Of a stretch of DNA of 64,000 nt, positions 16,760-25,802 are shown piece by piece. The notes under the pieces were generated by a model. The model was not told the origin of the DNA. It was given only the letters and a program-made list of their open reading frames with translations, and ran no database searches. The position numbers and the translations under genes are program-made. Where the stretch lies: the NCBI RefSeq assembly GCF_014284235.1, contig NZ_JACOGD010000002.1, positions 496,001 to 560,000 on the forward strand, given 5' to 3'. Origin of the DNA: Cognatundibacterium curvum. Lineage in GTDB: Bacteria; Pseudomonadota; Gammaproteobacteria; Burkholderiales; Burkholderiaceae_D. Position 1 is the first letter of the stretch, and the number at the start of each line of letters is the position of its first letter.

Positions 16760-18204
16760 TGAGTATGAATCTCGTTACGATGCTGTATCTGATCGCATCG
16801 GTATGCTTTATTCAGGCGCTCAAAGGCTTGTCACATCCATCCACTGCTCGGCGCGGTAATGCCTTTGGCATGGCCGGTATGGCAGTTGCGGTGTTCACTA
16901 CCATTGCACTCATCGTCAAACTGAAAACCGAAGCAGCGGGTTCAGGCCTGGGCTATGGCCTGGTCACGCTCGGTGTGGTGGTTGGTGGCGGCATCGGTGC
17001 CACGCTGGCGAAGCGGGTGGAAATGACCAAAATGCCGGAACTGGTCGCTGCGATGCATTCGCTGATAGGTCTGGCAGCCGTCTGTATTGCAGTCGCGGTG
17101 GTTGCAGAACCATGGATATTCAATATCACTACGCGTGAAGTCGCGATCCCGTTTGGTAACCGTATTGAGCTGTTTATCGGTACCTTTGTCGGTGCGATCA
17201 CTTTCTCTGGCTCAGTAATAGCTTTCGGTAAATTATCCGGTAAGTATAAGTTCCGCCTGTTTCAGGGCGCACCTGTCACTTTCTCCGGTCAGCATATGCT
17301 CAACCTGATCCTGGCGCTGGCGATGGTTGCTCTGGGACTGGTATTTTGCTTCGATGGCGGTGTCACACCGGCCTGGACGCCGTTTATTATCATGACAGCC
17401 ATCGCATTTGTGCTGGGTGTATTGATCATCATCCCTATCGGTGGTGCCGATATGCCGGTCGTAGTATCCATGCTCAACAGTTATTCAGGCTGGGCGGCAG
17501 CAGGTATCGGTTTTTCGCTGAATAACTCCATGTTGATTATTGCCGGTTCGCTGGTGGGTTCTTCCGGCGCGATCCTGTCTTACATCATGTGTAAAGCCAT
17601 GAACCGCTCCTTCTTCAACGTGATTTTGGGTGGTTTTGGTGGTGCCCCGGCGGAAGCTGCTACTGGTGGTGCTGTTCAACGTAATGTGAAATCCGGCTCA
17701 CCGGATGACGTGGCTTTCCTGCTGGGGAATGCAGAAACCGTGATTATCGTTCCTGGCTATGGTCTGGCCGTGGCACGGGCTCAGCATGCTTTAAAAGAGC
17801 TGACTGAGAAACTCACGCACAAAGGGATAACCGTGAAATACGCGATTCATCCGGTCGCAGGCCGTATGCCGGGTCACATGAATGTTTTGCTGGCAGAAGC
17901 GGAAGTGCCTTACGACCAGGTGTTTGAGATGGAAGATATCAACAGCGAATTCGGACAAGCTGACGTGGTCTTGGTGCTGGGTGCGAATGACGTGGTCAAT
18001 CCTGCTGCAAAAGATCCAAAATCCCCGATTGCCGGTATGCCGATTCTGGAAGCCTATAAAGCCAAAACTGTGATCGTCAATAAGCGCTCTATGGCCTCGG
18101 GTTATGCCGGTCTGGACAATGAATTGTTCTACATGGATAAAACCATGATGGTGTTCGGCGACGCTAAGAAAGTCATCGAAGATATGGTGAAAGCGGTTGA
18201 GTAA
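16759..18204 (+). CDS. pntB: NAD(P) transhydrogenase, beta subunit
   Basis: Beta subunit, 481 residues: a multi-helix membrane part (about 1-270) completes the proton-translocating domain II, and the C-terminal domain III (about 300-481) binds NADP(H). Domain III shows the family segments VPGYGLAVARAQHAL, HPVAGRMPGHMNVLLAEA, VLGANDVVNPAA and NKRSMASGYAG. It starts at ATG 16759, overlapping the pntAB stop. It is the last gene of the operon and ends in a perfect terminator. Confidence 0.97.
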   Translation: MSMNLVTMLYLIASVCFIQALKGLSHPSTARRGNAFGMAGMAVAVFTTIALIVKLKTEAAGSGLGYGLVTLGVVVGGGIGATLAKRVEMTKMPELVAAMHSLIGLAAVCIAVAVVAEPWIFNITTREVAIPFGNRIELFIGTFVGAITFSGSVIAFGKLSGKYKFRLFQGAPVTFSGQHMLNLILALAMVALGLVFCFDGGVTPAWTPFIIMTAIAFVLGVLIIIPIGGADMPVVVSMLNSYSGWAAAGIGFSLNNSMLIIAGSLVGSSGAILSYIMCKAMNRSFFNVILGGFGGAPAEAATGGAVQRNVKSGSPDDVAFLLGNAETVIIVPGYGLAVARAQHALKELTEKLTHKGITVKYAIHPVAGRMPGHMNVLLAEAEVPYDQVFEMEDINSEFGQADVVLVLGANDVVNPAAKDPKSPIAGMPILEAYKAKTVIVNKRSMASGYAGLDNELFYMDKTMMVFGDAKKVIEDMVKAVE

Positions 18205-18232
18205 GTAAAAGAAAGCATTTCCGGTATGTGTT

Positions 18233-18266
18233 AATAAAAACCCACGAATTTACGTGGGTTTTTATT
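18233..18266 (+). terminator. Terminator of the pnt operon
   Basis: Perfect 14-base arms AATAAAAACCCACG and CGTGGGTTTTTATT around a 6-base loop, including a T5 run. It lies 28 bases after pntB. Confidence 0.9.
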
Positions 18267-18342
18267 AAATAACAGGCACTTTATTGGGCAAATGAGCTTT
18301 GTGTATTATCTTGACGGTATCTTTTTTTTAAAGGAATAACAA

Positions 18343-19131
18343 ATGAAAGCCTTGCTTTTTGCAGCTCTTGTTATCGTATATTCGTCGGATGTATGCGCAG
18401 ATGACTTTTCTGAGGCGACTGCACTCCATGCAAAGAAAGACTATAACGCTGCATTTAAAAAATTCCTGAAATCGGCCGAGGCGGGGAATTCTGAAGCGCA
18501 ATACATGGTAGGCGAGATGTATTGGTTTGGCGAAGGAACAAAGCCTGATTTGGTCAATGCGGAACGTTGGTTTAACCAAGCCAACCAGGCTGGCAATCAA
18601 AAGGCGGCAGAGTTTGTAAAATTAATCAATGTAAGAAAGAAAAATCAAGAAAAAATTAGTTACTTCACTACCGGATTTGATGGCGATGCGGTTAAGTTAT
18701 CCAACTTCACTTGTGAAGAGCCTGTCCTGCCACAAGTATCAAAAACAAACGCAGAAATTACGGGAATTAGTCAGGCCATGAATAAATGGCAGACTTGTTA
18801 TCAGCATTTTGTCGGACAATTAAATTCAGTGTTGCCAGTTGGTTCGGTAATTCCGGCTGAAATTGAGAGAATACTAACCGAAGATGAAATGCAGGCAGCA
18901 AGATCTTTGATGGACAAGACATACGCAGAGATTAGTCTGAACATTAAAAATCGGGTAGAAAAAGTCCAGCAGAGTTACTCGGGCTGGAAAGCAGAAACTG
19001 AGAAATTTGTGCTTGCAAATAATGAAAAAACGAAGCGTGAACAGGAAATGCGCCAGAAAGATTTGGATGCAGGTGTAGGAGCATCGCGAGACAGGATGTT
19101 GGGCAAACCACCTGCTGACACAAAAAGATAG
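18343..19131 (+). CDS. Secreted Sel1-repeat (TPR-like) protein
   Basis: 262 residues with a cleavable signal peptide (hydrophobic core 4-14, processing probably near VCA-DD at 19-20). One to two Sel1-like repeats follow, at about 25-100 (DYNAAFKKFLKSAEAGNSEAQYMVGEMY, then WFGEGTKPDLVNAERWFNQANQAGN). The remainder is charged and helical with a conserved-looking pair of cysteines (FTCEEP and WQTCYQHF). Sel1 repeats mediate protein contacts in signalling and stress responses; no specific role can be stated. The gene is more AT-rich than its neighbours and stands alone between two terminators, so it may be an accessory gene. The ribosome site AAGGAA is clear. Confidence 0.8.
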   Translation: MKALLFAALVIVYSSDVCADDFSEATALHAKKDYNAAFKKFLKSAEAGNSEAQYMVGEMYWFGEGTKPDLVNAERWFNQANQAGNQKAAEFVKLINVRKKNQEKISYFTTGFDGDAVKLSNFTCEEPVLPQVSKTNAEITGISQAMNKWQTCYQHFVGQLNSVLPVGSVIPAEIERILTEDEMQAARSLMDKTYAEISLNIKNRVEKVQQSYSGWKAETEKFVLANNEKTKREQEMRQKDLDAGVGASRDRMLGKPPADTKR

Positions 19132-19145
19132 ACTAAATTTGAAAC

Positions 19146-19171
19146 GATACACGGTTCGCTAACCGTGTATC
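19146..19171. terminator. Terminator between Sel1 gene and arginase
   Basis: Perfect 11-base arms GATACACGGTT and AACCGTGTATC with a CGCT loop; the T-rich tail is short. It sits between two convergent genes. Confidence 0.65.
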
Positions 19172-19214
19172 TTCATTACAGCAATTGCAGCCTTAAATCG
19201 AAACTATTTCACGC

Positions 19215-20126
19215 TCAGATACGTACCAGCGTCGACTTGCCGAACAGACTTTCAATCAGATCAACTGCCAGGATCGCAGTCTGATTGCGGATATCCAGCG
19301 CAGGGTTGAGTTCGACGATATCGAGTGAGCCCATCAGCCCTGTGTCTGCGATCATCTCCATGCACAATTGCGCTTCGCGATAAGTCGGGCCGCCGAGTAC
19401 CGCCGTCCCTACGCCCGGTGCAATTTGCGGGTCCAGGCAATCCATATCGAAACTGACGTGGATATGGGTATTGGCATCGACACCGGCCAGCGCAGAACTC
19501 ATCGTGTTACGGATGCCATATTCATCGATGTAGCGCATGTCATAGACTTGTATGCCCATCTCGTGGATGAATTTTTTCTCACCCGCATCCACACTGCGTA
19601 TGCCGATCTGACGGATTTCATGTGGCAACATGGCCGGTGTGTGACCGCCATAGCCGATCAGCTCTTTCGGGCCATGTCCCATCAGGCAGGCAACCGGCAT
19701 ACCGTGGATATTGCCGGTAGGGCTAATGGTTGACAGATTGCTGTCTGCGTGTGCATCGAACCACAAAACACGCAGTTTTTTCCCAGCCCGACGGCAGTGT
19801 GCTGCCACCGCGCTGATAGAACCGATTGCCAGACAATGATCGCCACCCAGCATCATGGGAAGATGACCATCGCTCAGAGCCTGTCCGACCGCATCAAACA
19901 CGGCCTGGTTCCAGTCGATGGCTTCTTTCAGATGACGCAAGCCGTTGACCGGCTCTTGCCAGGGATTGGCCGGACCGTGCAGATTGCCACGGTCGACCAC
20001 CTGCAACTGACGTGCCTGCAACGCTTCCGTCAATCCGGCAACGCGCAGTGCGTCTGGTCCCATGCTTGCGCCTTTGACGCTGGCACCAACATCGGTTGGT
20101 GCTCCAATTAAGGAAATGGTTTTCAT
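19215..20126 (-). CDS. rocF: Arginase
   Basis: Binuclear manganese enzyme that hydrolyses arginine to ornithine and urea. The metal-binding motifs GGDHC, WFDAHADSN and SFDMDCLDP are all intact, as is the substrate-binding VELNPALD region. I start it at ATG 20126 (MKTISLIGAPTDVG), 303 residues, rather than at an upstream TTG. It follows the ornithine cyclodeaminase gene by about 50 bases in the same direction, so the two make a short arginine-to-proline pathway. Agmatinase is a relative, but the GAxxD-type pattern here fits arginase better. Confidence 0.93.
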   Translation of the reverse strand: MKTISLIGAPTDVGASVKGASMGPDALRVAGLTEALQARQLQVVDRGNLHGPANPWQEPVNGLRHLKEAIDWNQAVFDAVGQALSDGHLPMMLGGDHCLAIGSISAVAAHCRRAGKKLRVLWFDAHADSNLSTISPTGNIHGMPVACLMGHGPKELIGYGGHTPAMLPHEIRQIGIRSVDAGEKKFIHEMGIQVYDMRYIDEYGIRNTMSSALAGVDANTHIHVSFDMDCLDPQIAPGVGTAVLGGPTYREAQLCMEMIADTGLMGSLDIVELNPALDIRNQTAILAVDLIESLFGKSTLVRI

Positions 20127-20175
20127 TCTTTTCAAGTAAATAAGGCAGGTTAAATAACCGTTTGCTACGCCCGGA

Positions 20176-21258
20176 TCAGGCGTGTATAGGAACGGCTGTT
20201 ACGGTATTGACCGTCTGGCTGGCATTGTGTACCAAGGACGGGTTATTTGCCATCCCCATACCAAACAAATCTTTAGGATCCATCATTTCGGGTACTAAAT
20301 CCAACATAGTCGTTCCGGCTTGCAACACATATCTTTCCAGATAGCGCATGGCGGAAAAATCTTCCAGCGCGAATCCGACAGAATCAAACACAGTCACTTG
20401 TTGCGCATTGTGGCGGCCAGTATTGTTGCCATTGAGTATGGTCCACAGTTCGGTAACAGCAAAGTCAGCTGGCATTTGCTGTAACTCACCTTCAATGCGT
20501 GATTGTGGTTCATATTCCACCACCACCATTGCTTGTCTGAGTATGTCTGCATGCAGCTCGGTTTTTCCGGGGCAATCGCCACCCACACCGTTGATATGCA
20601 TGCCGGGTTCTATCATGTCTGGCGTCAGGATGGTGGCATTGGTTTTGTCGGCGGTAACTGTCGTTACGATATCCGCACCTTTGACTGCCTGTGCGGTTGA
20701 TGTTGCGCGGATCACGGTTAATTCCGGATAAGCACGCAGATTGCGTATCAGTTTTTCGGTTGCTGCCGGGTCCACGTCGTATACACGTAATTCACGGATA
20801 CCCAGCATTTTGTGAAAAGCGATGGCCTGGAATTCACTCTGTGCACCGTTGCCAATCAGCGCCATGACTTTGCTGTCAGGACGTGCCATATATTTAGCAG
20901 CCAGTGCCGAGGTGGCAGCTGTGCGAATAGCGGTCGTCAGTGTCAATTCAGATAGCAGACGCGGATACCCGGTATCCACATCAGCGAGTACGCCAAAAGC
21001 AGTCACTGTGAGTAAGCCTGCCTGGGTATTTTTAGGATGTCCATTCACATATTTAAAAGAATAATTGCTGCCGTCAGAAATAGGCATTAATTCAATCACA
21101 CCAACTTCTGAATGGCTGGCGACGCGTGCAGTTTTGTCAAACAGCGACCAGCGCAGATAATCTTCTCTGATCATTTCTGCCATGTTAATAATCGCATTTT
21201 CAGGCTTCACCTGACGTAAATGATTCTGCAGGTCGCGGGTGCCGATAAAGCTAACCAT
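20176..21258 (-). CDS. ocd: Ornithine cyclodeaminase
   Basis: NAD-dependent mu-crystallin family enzyme that converts ornithine directly to proline and ammonia. I start it at ATG 21258 (MVSFIGTRDLQNHL), 360 residues, with GGAGAA upstream; a longer frame to 21297 lacks this. The Rossmann segment ALIGNGAQSEFQAIAF and the GGDCPGKTELH active-site stretch match the ornithine-specific branch rather than alanine dehydrogenase. It is co-directional with arginase downstream. The divergent Lrp/AsnC regulator is the likely controller. Confidence 0.93.
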   Translation of the reverse strand: MVSFIGTRDLQNHLRQVKPENAIINMAEMIREDYLRWSLFDKTARVASHSEVGVIELMPISDGSNYSFKYVNGHPKNTQAGLLTVTAFGVLADVDTGYPRLLSELTLTTAIRTAATSALAAKYMARPDSKVMALIGNGAQSEFQAIAFHKMLGIRELRVYDVDPAATEKLIRNLRAYPELTVIRATSTAQAVKGADIVTTVTADKTNATILTPDMIEPGMHINGVGGDCPGKTELHADILRQAMVVVEYEPQSRIEGELQQMPADFAVTELWTILNGNNTGRHNAQQVTVFDSVGFALEDFSAMRYLERYVLQAGTTMLDLVPEMMDPKDLFGMGMANNPSLVHNASQTVNTVTAVPIHA

Positions 21259-21686
21259 GATGTTCTCCAAGTTTTTTAATATGGACAGGGCTGACACATT
21301 GACTCCAGCTGAGGGAGCAATCAGGATGGCGGTTAATCACTGAAACTTTGTAATTAACTTTGCTATGTCAGCCCTGATGTAAGAACATCGTCAATGGACT
21401 TAGCCACGCTGCTAAGCAGGCATGTCCCGAAGCTGTTGCGAAATTTTTCCACATTTCGCAAAAGCCTCATGCACATCAGACAGTGCAATGAAACTGACGA
21501 GTTCTATGTCCATTGTAGCCAGCCCGCCAGATAATTAGATTGCTAAATTTCCCAAAAAAAACATGTGATTAGAAATAAAAATGCATAAAATGTGAAAATT
21601 GGTGATTAAATTTCATAAATCACATTTTAAATAAAATATATCAAAATCTTGCTCTTGATTGTATGCAAGCTGTAAGGAGTCAGTGT
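21259..21686. other. Regulatory region between ocd and Lrp-type gene
   Basis: 428 bases holding three inverted-repeat pairs. CAGGGCTGACA (21286-21296) pairs with TGTCAGCCCTG (21366-21376). CAATGGACTTAG (near 21392-21403) pairs with CTATGTCCATTG (near 21505), 11 of 12. TTGCGAAAT and ATTTCGCAA (21436-21461) form a compact dyad. The part next to the regulator gene (21540-21660) is very AT-rich, as usual for Lrp-bound promoters. No gene is seen. Confidence 0.55.
21436..21461. promoter_or_regulatory. Candidate Lrp/AsnC-type operator
   Basis: Perfect 9-base dyad TTGCGAAAT-n8-ATTTCGCAA with an AT-rich centre, midway between divergent ocd and the Lrp-type regulator. Symmetric, AT-centred sites of this size are typical for this regulator family. 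It could also fold as a hairpin. Confidence 0.4.
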
Positions 21687-22142
21687 ATGGACAATTATGA
21701 TTTGAGTATCCTGCGTCATCTGCAGCAGGACGGGCGTATCAGCAACCTGAATCTGGCCGAAAAAATTCACCTGTCTGCACCCCAGACTTTACGCCGGGTC
21801 AGAGTGCTGGAAGAGCAGAAGGTGATACGCGCTTACAGTGCGCAAGTGAATCCGGAGGCGGTGGGGCTGGGCGTGATGGCGTTTGTGAATTTATCGCTGG
21901 ACCGCGAACAGTTCCGCAATGTGCGGGAAGTGGAGCGCAAGCTGCAGGCATTCCCGAATATCATTGAGTGCCATACCATTTCCGGCGATTTTGATTACAT
22001 CCTGAAAGTGGTGGCTGCCGATCTGAAGAGTCTGTCGCAGTTTTTAACGGATACCCTGATGCAGGTACCCGGGGTGGCTTCATTGCGCTCCATGATATGT
22101 ATGGAAGAGATCAAACCGGTTTCTGGCTTGCCTATCGCCTAA
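21687..22142 (+). CDS. Lrp/AsnC-family transcriptional regulator
   Basis: 151 residues from ATG 21687 (MDNYDLSILRHLQQDGRISNLNLAEKI); AAGGAG lies upstream, so the earlier in-frame ATG at 21663 is not used. An N-terminal winged helix-turn-helix (to about residue 60) is followed by a RAM effector-binding domain with VMAFVNLSL, ECHTISGDFDYILKVVA and SLRSMICMEEIK. Placed divergently to ocd-rocF, it probably activates or represses that pathway in response to arginine or ornithine, as PutR- and ArgR-like AsnC proteins do; this is inference from context. Confidence 0.92.
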   Translation: MDNYDLSILRHLQQDGRISNLNLAEKIHLSAPQTLRRVRVLEEQKVIRAYSAQVNPEAVGLGVMAFVNLSLDREQFRNVREVERKLQAFPNIIECHTISGDFDYILKVVAADLKSLSQFLTDTLMQVPGVASLRSMICMEEIKPVSGLPIA

Positions 22143-22150
22143 GGACAGGC

Positions 22151-22168
22151 AGGCCAGAAAGCTGGCCT
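22151..22168. terminator. Short hairpin between Lrp-type gene and polA
   Basis: Perfect AGGCCAG/CTGGCCT arms with an AAAG loop between convergent genes, overlapping the polA stop codon. No T tract, so termination is uncertain. Confidence 0.35.
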
Positions 22169-24947
22169 AGTGCGCTTCTTCCCAGTTATGGCCGATGCCG
22201 ACTTCGGCCAGTAAGGGCACGTCAAGTGTGGCGACATTAGCCATCAGTTCCGGCAGTTTTTGTCTGACCAGCTCCACTTCAGCATCCGCCACTTCCAGCA
22301 CCAGTTCGTCATGCACTTGCATGATCATGCGGGTTTGCAGTTTTTCCTGTTCCAGCCAGTTCTGTACGGCGATCATGGCCAGCTTGATCAAATCCGCTGC
22401 AGTACCCTGCATAGGGGCATTGATCGCTGCGCGTTCTGCGCCCTGGCGGCGCGGGCCATTCGGGCTGTTAATTTCCGGCAGCCACAGACGGCGGCCAAAA
22501 ACCGTCTCTACATAACCATGTGCTTTCGCCTTAGTGCGGGTATCGGCCATGTACTGCGCCACGCCCGGATAACGCTGGAAGTATTTATCGATATAGCTTT
22601 GTGCTGCCGCACGTTCTATCCCCAGATTGCCCGCCAGACCAAACGCGCTCATGCCATAGATCAGACCAAAATTAATTACCTTGGCATAGCGGCGCTGTTC
22701 ATTGCTGACTTCCGCAGGCGTAACACCGAAAATTTCTGCCGCAGTCGCACGGTGTACGTCTTCGCCATCGGCAAAAGCCTTGAGCAGACTTGCATCGCCT
22801 GAGATATGGGCCATGATGCGCAATTCTATCTGCGAGTAATCGGCCGACATGATGATATGACCCGGAGAGGCAATAAAGGCTTCGCGGATGCGGCGTCCTT
22901 CCGCAGTGCGCACCGGAATATTTTGCAGATTAGGATCATTCGAAGCCAGCCTGCCGGTGACGGCCACGGCTTGCGCATAATTGGTATGAACACGCCCGGT
23001 AGCAGGATTGACCATCTTCGGCAATTTGTCGGTATAGGTCGATTTCAGTTTGGCCAGACCACGGTATTCGAGCAGGATTTTCGGCAGAGGATAATCTTCC
23101 GCCAGTTTCTGCAAAACCTCTTCATCGGTAGATGGCGCGCCGGATGGGGTTTTTTTGACCACCGGTAAACCCAGCTTGCCGAAGAAGATTTCACCCAGCT
23201 GTTTAGGTGAGTTCAGGTTGAACGGCTGACCCGCCAGTGCATAGGCATTTTGTTCCAGCTCCAGCAGGCGGATACCGATTTCATGCGACTGCGCTGCCAG
23301 CAAGGCAGGATCGATTTTTACGCCATTGCGCTCGATTTTTTGCAGCACCACAGAAGTCGGCAGTTCGATATCGTGATAGACCTTGAGCAGCTTGGCATCG
23401 GGTGCGATTTCCGGCCACATGGCTTGATGCAATTGCAGTGTGATATCCGCATCTTCAGCCGCATAGTCGGTCGCGCGTTGCAGCTCGACCTGGTCAAAAC
23501 CTATTTGCGATGCACCCTTACCGCAGACTTCTTCAAAGCTGATGGTTTTCTTACCCAGATGGCGCAGTGCCAGGCTGTCCATATCATGTGATTTATGGGA
23601 TTCAAATACATACGATTCCAGCAAAGTATCATGTGCGATACCGCGCAGCTGTATGCCATGATTGGCCAATACATGGCTGTCGTATTTCAGATTTTGTCCT
23701 ACCTTGGCTTTGCTCGCGTCTTCCAGCCAGGGGCGCAGTTTTTCCAGTACCAGTTCACGCGTGAGCTGCAGCGGGGCATCCGCATAGTGGTGCGCCACCG
23801 GGATATAGCAGGCATGACCCGCTTCGCAACACAGTGAGAGGCCAACTAACTGTGCATGCATAGGTTCCAGCGAAGTGGTTTCGGTATCGAATGCAGTCAG
23901 GCTGGCTTGTTGTATCCGTGCCAGCCATGCGTCCAGTGCAGACTCAGTCAGCACCAGTTCATAATTTTTTTCGATGACGGCTGCATTTTCTTCTTCCTGA
24001 AACAGTCCGCCCTGTACCGGTGAATTCGCTGGTGCAGCGGCGCTTGTAGCGCTGGCTGCTTTGAGTGGTGTGGCACCGGCGGTGGCGTCGCCCGATAATT
24101 CACGCAACCAGGTTTTGAAGCCGTAACGGCTGAAGAAAGCCAGCATGTCTTCCTTGCTTTCCGGTTTGGCGACCAGGCTGTGCTGAATATCCTGATAATG
24201 CGCACTCAGGTCGCAATCGGTCTTGACTGTGATCAGTACCCGTCCCTGCGGCAGCCAGTTCAGCGCGGCGCGCAGGTTGTCACCGACCACGCCCTTGATT
24301 TTATCGGCATTGGCCATGATGCCATCGAGGCTGTCATATTCAGTCAGCCATTTAACGGCGGTTTTAGGGCCACATTTCGTCACGCCAGGTACATTGTCTA
24401 CCGTGTCTCCGATCAGGGTCAGATAGTCGATGATGCGCGCCGGTGGCACGCCGAACTTAGCTAATACGCCCGGTTCATCCATGACTTCATTGGACATGGT
24501 ATTAATCAGCGTGACCTGGCTGTTGACCAGCTGCGCCAGATCTTTGTCACCGGTCGAGACCACGGTTTTCATATTCTGCCGGGTCGCAGCAACGGCCAGT
24601 GTGCCGATCACGTCATCGGCTTCCACGCCTTCTACCATCAGAATAGGCCAGCCCATCGCGGCCACCGCCTGATGAATAGGCTCTATTTGCAGACGCAGGT
24701 CGTCCGGCATAGGGGCGCGTTGCGCTTTGTATTCGGGATACAGGTCATCGCGGAAAGTCTTGCCTTTTGCATCAAATACGCATGCCATGTATGCTGCCGG
24801 ATAATCGCTGCGCAGACGGCGCAGCATATTAATCATGCCGTAAATGGCACCGGTGGGCTCGCCTTGTGGATTACGTAAATCCGGCATCGCATGGAAGGCA
24901 CGGTACAGATAGCTGGAGCCATCGACTAACAAGAGGGTATTTTGCAT
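22167..24947 (-). CDS. polA: DNA polymerase I
   Basis: 926-residue repair and Okazaki-fragment-processing polymerase with three domains. The 5' nuclease is at about 1-290 (LLVDGSSYLYRAFHA; GVEADDVIGTLA; STGDKDLAQLV). The 3'-5' proofreading exonuclease is at about 330-510, active as judged by FDTETTSLEP and the later YAAEDADITLQL. The polymerase is at about 530-926 (motif A MSADYSQIELR, motif B with RRYAKVINFGLIYGM, motif C VHDELVLE). The ATG at 24947 directly abuts the ATG of the divergent LOG gene within CATATG. Confidence 0.98.
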   Translation of the reverse strand: MQNTLLLVDGSSYLYRAFHAMPDLRNPQGEPTGAIYGMINMLRRLRSDYPAAYMACVFDAKGKTFRDDLYPEYKAQRAPMPDDLRLQIEPIHQAVAAMGWPILMVEGVEADDVIGTLAVAATRQNMKTVVSTGDKDLAQLVNSQVTLINTMSNEVMDEPGVLAKFGVPPARIIDYLTLIGDTVDNVPGVTKCGPKTAVKWLTEYDSLDGIMANADKIKGVVGDNLRAALNWLPQGRVLITVKTDCDLSAHYQDIQHSLVAKPESKEDMLAFFSRYGFKTWLRELSGDATAGATPLKAASATSAAAPANSPVQGGLFQEEENAAVIEKNYELVLTESALDAWLARIQQASLTAFDTETTSLEPMHAQLVGLSLCCEAGHACYIPVAHHYADAPLQLTRELVLEKLRPWLEDASKAKVGQNLKYDSHVLANHGIQLRGIAHDTLLESYVFESHKSHDMDSLALRHLGKKTISFEEVCGKGASQIGFDQVELQRATDYAAEDADITLQLHQAMWPEIAPDAKLLKVYHDIELPTSVVLQKIERNGVKIDPALLAAQSHEIGIRLLELEQNAYALAGQPFNLNSPKQLGEIFFGKLGLPVVKKTPSGAPSTDEEVLQKLAEDYPLPKILLEYRGLAKLKSTYTDKLPKMVNPATGRVHTNYAQAVAVTGRLASNDPNLQNIPVRTAEGRRIREAFIASPGHIIMSADYSQIELRIMAHISGDASLLKAFADGEDVHRATAAEIFGVTPAEVSNEQRRYAKVINFGLIYGMSAFGLAGNLGIERAAAQSYIDKYFQRYPGVAQYMADTRTKAKAHGYVETVFGRRLWLPEINSPNGPRRQGAERAAINAPMQGTAADLIKLAMIAVQNWLEQEKLQTRMIMQVHDELVLEVADAEVELVRQKLPELMANVATLDVPLLAEVGIGHNWEEAH

Positions 24948-25685
24948 ATGAACGGAAACAGAAAAAATGTGACCAGATTGCGTCAGATTATTGATCAGGA
25001 CAGAGCGACAGCCTTAAAAGCGCGCGAATCCTGGCATATGTTCACGATTATGGCAGAGTTTATCGAGTCTACCGAACGCCTTTCTACGATACGTCCGGCC
25101 GTCACGATTTTTGGCTCTGCGCGTACCAAACCGGACGATCCCTATTATGCGCAATGTGTGGACTTGTCGCGACGCTTGTCTGACGCCGGTTTTGCGGTGA
25201 TTTCCGGCGGCGGCCCAGGCATTATGGAGGCGGCGAATAAGGGCGCGTATGAAGGCGCGTCTCCTTCTGTCGGGCTGAACATCGAATTGCCGCATGAGCA
25301 GCGCAGTAATCCCTGGCAAAACATCAGCCTCAGTTTCCGGCATTTCTTTGCGCGTAAAGTCGCGTTTGTGAAGTATGCCGATGCCTACGTGGTTTTTCCT
25401 GGCGGCTTTGGCACCATGGACGAGGTCAGTGAGGTGTTGACGCTGATGCAGACCGGTAAATCACGTCGTATTCCAGTCATTTTGGTTGGCACCACTTTCT
25501 GGAGTGGTCTATTGGAATGGATCAAGGTACAGATGGCAGGCAATGGCATGATCGCGCCTGAAGACCTGAATCTGGTCCAGCTGATCGATGAGCCTGCGAA
25601 TATTGTCGATGCGATTTTTGCATTCTATGAAGCGCGTGATATCGAGCCGTCTGAGGATGAGCGTCAACGCATGCTGTATTTGTAA
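24948..25685 (+). CDS. LOG-family protein (TIGR00730 type Rossmann fold)
   Basis: LOG/lysine-decarboxylase-like family protein, 245 residues from ATG 24948. Members are cytokinin riboside 5'-monophosphate phosphoribohydrolases or nucleotide-5'-monophosphate nucleosidases (PpnN type). The Rossmann segments VISGGGPGIMEAANKGAYEG and the catalytic motif PGGFGTMDEVSE are intact. An N-terminal helical extension (1-45) matches the longer betaproteobacterial subgroup. The ribosome site AGAGGG at 24932-24937 lies inside the polA coding region on the other strand, so the upstream signals are embedded in polA. A role in nucleotide salvage is likely but not proven. Confidence 0.9.
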   Translation: MNGNRKNVTRLRQIIDQDRATALKARESWHMFTIMAEFIESTERLSTIRPAVTIFGSARTKPDDPYYAQCVDLSRRLSDAGFAVISGGGPGIMEAANKGAYEGASPSVGLNIELPHEQRSNPWQNISLSFRHFFARKVAFVKYADAYVVFPGGFGTMDEVSEVLTLMQTGKSRRIPVILVGTTFWSGLLEWIKVQMAGNGMIAPEDLNLVQLIDEPANIVDAIFAFYEARDIEPSEDERQRMLYL

Positions 25686-25802
25686 ACAGATTTAACCGGA
25701 AAACCCCGGCACGGCGCGTTGGCTCCCCGTCATCTGTAGCGGGCGCCAGCCTTGCCTGTTTCAATGTGTGCTTCGCCTCTCAAGCTAAAGGAAGACTGAA
25801 CG

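Noticed and set aside
25686-25802. Possible diverged third copy of the 100-bp repeat (GCGTTGGCTCC and GCCTTGCC fragments)
   Set aside because: Only short scattered matches, no terminal inverted repeats. Chance similarity is likely.
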